This document shows, one piece after another, positions 58,616 through 64,000 of a stretch of 64,000 bases of DNA. The position numbers and the translations under genes are program-made. The first letter of the stretch is position 1; each line of letters starts with the position of its first letter. Below the pieces are notes generated by a model that was not told the origin of the DNA, ran no database searches, and saw only the letters and a list, made by a program, of their open reading frames with translations. The DNA is taken from the NCBI GenBank assembly GCA_944989445.1, contig CALYLW010000067.1:38905-102904 (forward strand). The letters are read 5' to 3'. Source of the DNA: Ampullaceana balthica (lineage: Eukaryota > Mollusca > Gastropoda > Lymnaeidae).

Positions 58616-59756
58616 TGGCATGTCATCATTTGTAAACGCTATGTCGTCAATCACGGTTTTAAAAAAACTTTTTGCAGCCGTTTGGCACCACTGAAGACTG
58701 CTTTATGTCGTTCGCATTCACTATACGGTGTCTACTTTGAAGACATGCAAACTAGTTGTTATGTACACGACAGAAACTTGCTTGTTATGTACACGACAAA
58801 ACGTTCTTGGCTATCTATCTGCACGACGTTATTTCCCAAGTGTGCTAAGAAGTCTTTCAAATGCAATTTTGCCTAGGGATAATCTGATCTATTTTTAATA
58901 TTAAGATTTAACCATTTCCTCCAAAATCACTTTATTCCAACAAACATTTATTGTAAGCAAGAAACGAAATAGAAATTAACTAAAACCTTTAGCCACTTCA
59001 CGTCTTTCCTGTGACTGAACACTAAATACCATTGCCTGCCGTACACATATCATTGTTGTACATGGATGTACTATATCGTTGTACTATTACTATATCGCTG
59101 TTACTCTATCGTCGTAATCTATCTCTGTAATCTCCTGTTATATTATTACATTTGATTTGAAGTAAGGCGACAAAGTGGTTGAGTTGATACAACTAAAAAA
59201 ATCAGAAAACAAAATTACAAAATAATATATTTTAAAAAAATTATATGTAAGTTATAGAAATGACAACCACAAAATCTAATGTGTTACTTAAAGAAACTCT
59301 GAGCATCAATTATTTTCAAAAATTAACTTTTGCCTACTCAGATTTCAAACGTTTTTGTTCCACCTTGGCTTGGCGCCAACTCTGTGATCGTCTGGATGAA
59401 TCAGACTTAAGCGTCTGCTTCTGTCACTGAGTGTTGGGAACAGGTGCTTGTAGGATTGCTGGGAGATTTGGAGTAAAACTGACGACATGTTATACCTTTG
59501 TCAATCATGTTAGGATAAATGGGTTAAAACTATAAATTAGCACTGAAAATATTTCTTACATTGTTTGGAAAACAATTTTGATCAAAGACGAAAGGGCTAC
59601 AATAATTTAAATATTTGTTTTATGCTTTCGCAAAGCCTGACTGCAAAAAAAAATAATTCGTTCTTGTTTGGTAAAATCAAAATTATAACGTTTTTCTTAA
59701 TTTCCTGGACAAATTTTTTGGCAATAATTGTGTGATGATTTTTACTTCTGCATTGA
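58616..59756. other. Unassigned AT-rich interval
   Basis: About 1.1 kb with no recognised exon or element. A short near-repeat tgtacactacgacag-type phrase lies at 58752-58800 and atcgttgtact phrases at 59070-59120. Confidence 0.5.
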
Positions 59757-59905
59757 CTTTCTTTGTGCACTGAAATCTTTCTTTGTGCACTGAAATCTTT
59801 CTTTGTGCACTGAAATCTTTCTTTGTGCTCTGAAATCTTTCTTTGTGCACTGAAATATTTTCTTTGTGCACTGAAATCTTTCTTTGTGCACTGAAATCTT
59901 TCTTT
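59757..59905. repeat. 20-bp minisatellite, about 7-8 copies
   Basis: The unit is ctttgtgcactgaaatcttt with single variants (gctctg; aatatttt). Confidence 0.96.
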
Positions 59906-60220
59906 TCTTTTCTTGATCTCTTTGATAAAAATTATTTCCTAAAAGTTTTTTCAAACTTTTTCATAATTTTTACATCATATTTGATGAAAGACATATTCCA
60001 CTATTCTATAAATTTTGAACTATTATTTTGGTTAAATTCACACTTACTGTAAATTTTGAGTTAAAAACACATCCTCAAGACTGACATGAACGATTGTAAA
60101 TAATTGACCCAGTCCAAAGTAAGAGATTTGTTTTCCTTACTCGGGGCTGCAAGAGCATATGAAATGCACTGCTTGCTCCATGGTCTTTGAACTATGGCTT
60201 TTGATGTTTCGGGTCTAATA
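59906..60220. other. Unassigned AT-rich interval
   Basis: No gene or repeat is recognised. Confidence 0.5.
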
Positions 60221-60437
60221 TACTATTTGATGCAGTTTATAAATTAGAGAATACTATTTGATGCAGTTTATATCTTAGAAAATACTATTTGATGCTGTTT
60301 ATAAATTAGAGAATACTATTTGATGCTGTTTATAAATTAGAGAATACTATTTGATGCTGTTTATAAATTAGAGAATACTATTTGATGCTGTTTATAAATT
60401 AGAATATACTATTTGATGCTGTTTATAAATTAGAGCG
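60221..60437. repeat. 31-bp minisatellite, 7 copies
   Basis: Units are tactatttgatgctgtttat followed by aaattagagaa; the first copies have gatgca. Confidence 0.96.
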
Positions 60438-61273
60438 CCAAAGACCCAGCGTCACGTCATTCCTTCTGTCCAGTCCTATCTCGATGTAATAATTGGATAT
60501 AAAACATGCACAAAGAATTCCCATCAGATAAACCAAGTCAACGGTTGATATCCTCATTAAAGAGAAGTGAATGGCGGCGTTGTTTTACAACAATTTAACA
60601 TACGACATGGTGGCAAGAGAAGACTGCATCCGAGGGCAAAGGAAACGTTCTTGCCAATTTTCTATATTTTGCATTTTAAAAATGATTTTTTTCCAAATGT
60701 TGACATGAAGCCTGTGGTCAGTTGCCTATTCGACCCCCATGTAGGGTGGAAAGTTATGATTTATGTCCAGAATCATTCCCATGCAACTTGACCTCGCAAC
60801 CGTCAATACGCCACTAGATCATCGTGTCCCTTTCAAAAAACACTTTGACTTTTTCCGAGTTGACTGCATCTAGTTGACTTGGACAAGTGCATGCTGGGAC
60901 ATTCGTGAGATGTTTGGTTTTGAATTTTTTATTCTCTAAAATTTTACAAATATCAAAGTAAATTCAATTTTGTCTGTAACTGTGTTACACTGAAGCTTAA
61001 GAATGTTTGCATAACAATAATAAAAATTATAATGTTAATGAATATTAATCATGTATAATAATCTGGATATACAAAGAACTGGTCTATTGAGTGATACATT
61101 TTTTTTTAAATCCACCGCACATTGAAATCACAAAAAGGAGAACAAATAGAAGAAAGAAAAAAAAGAAGAACGGCTGGGGACAATGAAGGATAAAGGAATT
61201 TGTGTAAACTTTTTACTGAAAAGAATCTCTAAACATTGACATAAAGCATTTCACTAATTATTCTTGTATGTTT
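60438..61273. other. Unassigned interval
   Basis: No gene is recognised. The frame 60567-60791 has no domain. A purine-rich stretch lies at 61134-61170. Confidence 0.5.
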
Positions 61274-63412
61274 TGGGTCAGATGAGCTATGTAAAGCTGG
61301 GTCAGATGAGCTATGTAAAGCTGGGTCAGATGAGCTATGTAAAGCTGGGTCAGATGAGCTATGTAAAGCTGGGTCCGATGAGCTATGTAAAGCTGGGTCA
61401 GATGAGCTATGTAAAGCTGGGTCCGATGAGCTATGTAAAGCTGGGTCCGATGAGCTATGTAAAGCTGGGTCCGATGAGCTATGTAAAGCTGGGTCAGATG
61501 AGCTATGTAAAGCTGGGTCCGATGAGCTATGTAAAGCTGGGTCAGATGAGCTATGTAAAGCTGGGTCCGATGAGCTATGTAAAGCTGGGTCAGATGAGCT
61601 ATGTAAAGCTGGGTCCGATGAGCTACGTAAAGCTGGGTCCGATGCGCTATGTAAAGCTGGGTCCGATGAGCTATGTAAAGCTGGGTCAGATGAGCTATGT
61701 AAAGCTGGGTCCGATGAGCTATGTAAAGCTGGGTCCGATGCGCTATGTAAAGCTGGGTCCGATGAGCTATGTAAAGCTGGGTCAGATGAGCTATGTAAAG
61801 CTGGGTCCGATGAGCTATGTAAAGCTGGGTCAGATGAGCTATGTAAAGATGGGTCCGATGAGCCATGTAAAGCTGGGTCAGATGAGCTATGTAAAGATGG
61901 GTCCGATGAGCCATGTAAAGCTGGGTCAGATGAGCTATGTAAAGATGGGTCCGATGAGCCATGTAAAGCTGGGTCAGATGAGCTATGTAAAGATGGGTCC
62001 GATGAGCCATGTAAAGCTGGGTCAGATGAGCTATGTAAAGCTGGGTCAGATGAGCTATGTAAAGCTGGGTCAGATGAGCTATGTAAAGCTGGGTCAGATG
62101 AGCTATGTAAAGCTGGGCCCGATGAGCTATGTAAAGCTGGGTCAGATGAGCTATGTAAAGCTGGGCCCGATGAGCTATGTAAAGCTGGGTCAGATGAGCC
62201 ATGTAAAGCTGGGTCCGATGAGCTATGTAAAGCTGGGTCCGATGAGCTATGTAAAGCTGGGTCCGATGAGCCATGTAAAGCTGGGTCAGATGAGCTATAT
62301 AAAGCTGGGTCAGATGAGCTACGTAAAGCTGGGTCAGATGAGCTACGTAAAGCTGGGTCAGATGAGCTATATAAAGCTGGGTCAGATGAGCTATGTAAAG
62401 CTGGGTCAGATGAGCTATGTAAAGATGGGTCCGATGAGCCATGTAAAGCTGGGTCAGATGAGCTATGTAAAGATGGGTCCGATGAGCTATGTAAAGCTGG
62501 GTCAGATGAGCTATGTAAAGATGGGTCCGATGAGCCATGTAAAGCTGGGTCAGATGAGCTATGTAAAGATGGGTCCGATGAGCCATGTAAAGCTGGGTCA
62601 GATGAGCTATGTAAAGATGGGTCCGATGAGCCATGTAAAGCTGGGTCAGACGAGCTATGTAAAGCTGGGTCAGATGAGCTATGTAAAGCTGGGTCAGATG
62701 AGCTATATAAAGCTGGGTCAGATGAGCTACGTAAAGCTGGGTCAGATGAGCTATGTAAAGCTGGGTCCGATGAGCTATGTAAAGCTGGGTCAGATGAGCT
62801 ATGTAAAGCTGGGTCCGATGAGCTATGTAAAGCTGGGTCCGATGAGCCATGTAAAGCTGGGTCAGATGAGCTATATAAAGCTGGGTCAGATGAGCTACGT
62901 AAAGCTGGGTCAGATGAGCTACGTAAAGCTGGGTCAGATGAGCTATGTAAAGCTGGGTCAGATGAGCTATGTAAAGCTGGGTCCGATGAGCTATGTAAAG
63001 CTGGGTCCGATGAGCCATGTAAAGCTGGGTCAGATGAGCTATATAAAGCTGGGTCAGATGAGCTACGTAAAGCTGGGTCAGATGAGCTACGTAAAGCTGG
63101 GTCAGATGAGCTATGTAAAGCTGGGTCAGATGAGCTATGTAAAGCTGGGTCCGATGAGCTATGTAAAGCTGGGTCCGATGAGCTATGTAAAGCTGGGTCC
63201 GATGAGCCATGTAAAGCTGGGTCAGATGAGCTATATAAAGCTGGGTCAGATGAGCTACGTAAAGCTGGGTCAGATGAGCTACGTAAAGCTGGGTCAGATG
63301 AGCTATGTAAAGCTGGGTCAGATGAGCTATGTAAAGCTGGGTCCGATGAGCTACGTAAAGCTGGGTCAGATGAGCTATGTAAAGCTGGGTCCGATGCGCT
63401 ATGTAAAGCAGC
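61274..63412. repeat. 24-bp minisatellite, about 89 copies, with higher-order units
   Basis: Monomers are gctgggtcagatgagctatg plus taaa, with tcaga/tccga, ctatg/ccatg/ctata/ctacg and aagct/aagat variants. The ctatat variant recurs at 62703, 62871, 63039 and 63231 (intervals 168, 168 and 192 bp), revealing 7- and 8-monomer higher-order units. A 48-bp dimer with aagatgggtccgatgagcca alternates at 61845-62020 and 62420-62640. The period of 24 leaves three long frames open (741 and 722 codons on minus, 723 on plus), with 8-residue repeats such as SSSDPALH, THLYIAHL and MSYVKLGQ. I do not call any of them a gene. Confidence 0.98.
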
Positions 63413-64000
63413 GTAAAGACCAACATAGAAATTAAATAACAGATAATAAATCATGAAAATAGAGACGAAAAATTAAAGAATCGACCAAAAAGTTTAGCAG
63501 CTAGTTGATTAATCCTCAATTTATGCCAAATTCAGCATCAAAATAGGTTTTTAAAAATTAATCAATGCCATTTTTGTGCTACTCATTAGATTTTATGCTA
63601 GCATTTTTCAAGATTGAATTTTAGAGATTTGTTTCCTTTTTTTTTCTTTCTTGTTGTCGTTTTGTTTTGTTATGTTGTTTTGTGTTGGGAGATGTCAACC
63701 ATTGGTCTGGCGATTTGATTTTCGTTTAATATTGTCCTTCTTTCATTTTGAAAAGGATTATTGCGTCATTAGAAGAATGAAAGATTAAGTCGCCGATTTA
63801 TCCAGTCTGTCGACATTTTGCAAGTAACAGCAGAAATATCAAGAAATTAACCAGCTCATGTTGAGATGAAGGCTAAACTGCATATTTCCTACTTCCTTTC
63901 TTAATCCTCGATGTCCTGGCTAATCTCATTTCAAGTATTTCAAGACACGTTGGCTGAAGGGCTGTTGTATTAATCTGATGTTTTGATCTTAGCACCGAGT
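63413..64000. other. Unassigned AT-rich interval at window end
   Basis: No exon or element is recognised in the last 588 bp. Confidence 0.5.

Noticed and set aside
61229..63454. Very long ORFs (741, 722 and 723 codons) encoding 8-residue repeats
   Set aside because: They arise from a 24-bp tandem repeat without stops. Three frames on both strands are open at once, and none has unique coding sequence or splice signals around it.

Overview
This looks like a stretch of a metazoan nuclear genome, most likely a lophotrochozoan and plausibly a gastropod mollusc; that placement is inference. It has an intron-containing cyclic-nucleotide phosphodiesterase gene with GT-AG introns, animal-type transposons (an RTE-like LINE, a ZBED/Buster-type hAT, a second LINE remnant, a MITE), AT-rich non-coding DNA and no prokaryotic gene organisation. 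I counted about 33 unrelated tandem-repeat arrays. By my hand estimate they cover about 27-28 kb of the 64 kb.

Layout. 1-14.2 kb: minisatellites with units of 19-66 bp, a tRNA-like SINE candidate (4.65 kb), a fold-back inverted repeat (5.3-5.7 kb), a decayed antisense LINE fragment (5.7-6.5 kb) and a TA-flanked MITE (8.9-9.2 kb). 14.24-17.80 kb: a complete but dead hAT element with 8-bp target-site duplications (TSDs) and terminal inverted repeats (TIRs); its transposase is broken by frameshifts, stops and a nested 330-bp LINE insertion that has its own 14-bp TSD. 18.3-24 kb: more minisatellites. 24.92-28.34 kb: a structurally complete RTE-like LINE with one intact 1003-codon ORF (endonuclease plus reverse transcriptase), a (CAA)n tail and an 11-bp TSD; it is the only long intact ORF in the window. 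30.28-43.47 kb: a 13.2-kb satellite of about 322 copies of a 41-bp unit with no variation that I can see. 43.8-46.9 kb: three further arrays.

50.06 kb onward: the 5' part of a PDE11-like (PDE5/6/11 family) gene on the + strand. Five phase-0 coding exons (50062-53398) give 361 residues: an N-terminal region with an RRAS kinase-site motif, all of GAF-A and the start of GAF-B. The catalytic domain is not in the window. The rest of the window (53.4-64 kb) is probably intron 5, and it holds several arrays, including one carrying three perfect TGACGTCA cAMP-response-type sites and a 2.1-kb 24-bp array with higher-order structure.

Most long open frames lie inside tandem arrays whose period, or a small multiple of it, is divisible by 3. 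They are open on several frames and both strands and are not called as genes. Nothing here forms an operon or defence system. The most unusual things are the invariant 13-kb satellite, the density of independent minisatellites, the nested transposon history, and the cluster of CRE palindromes around a cyclic-nucleotide phosphodiesterase gene.
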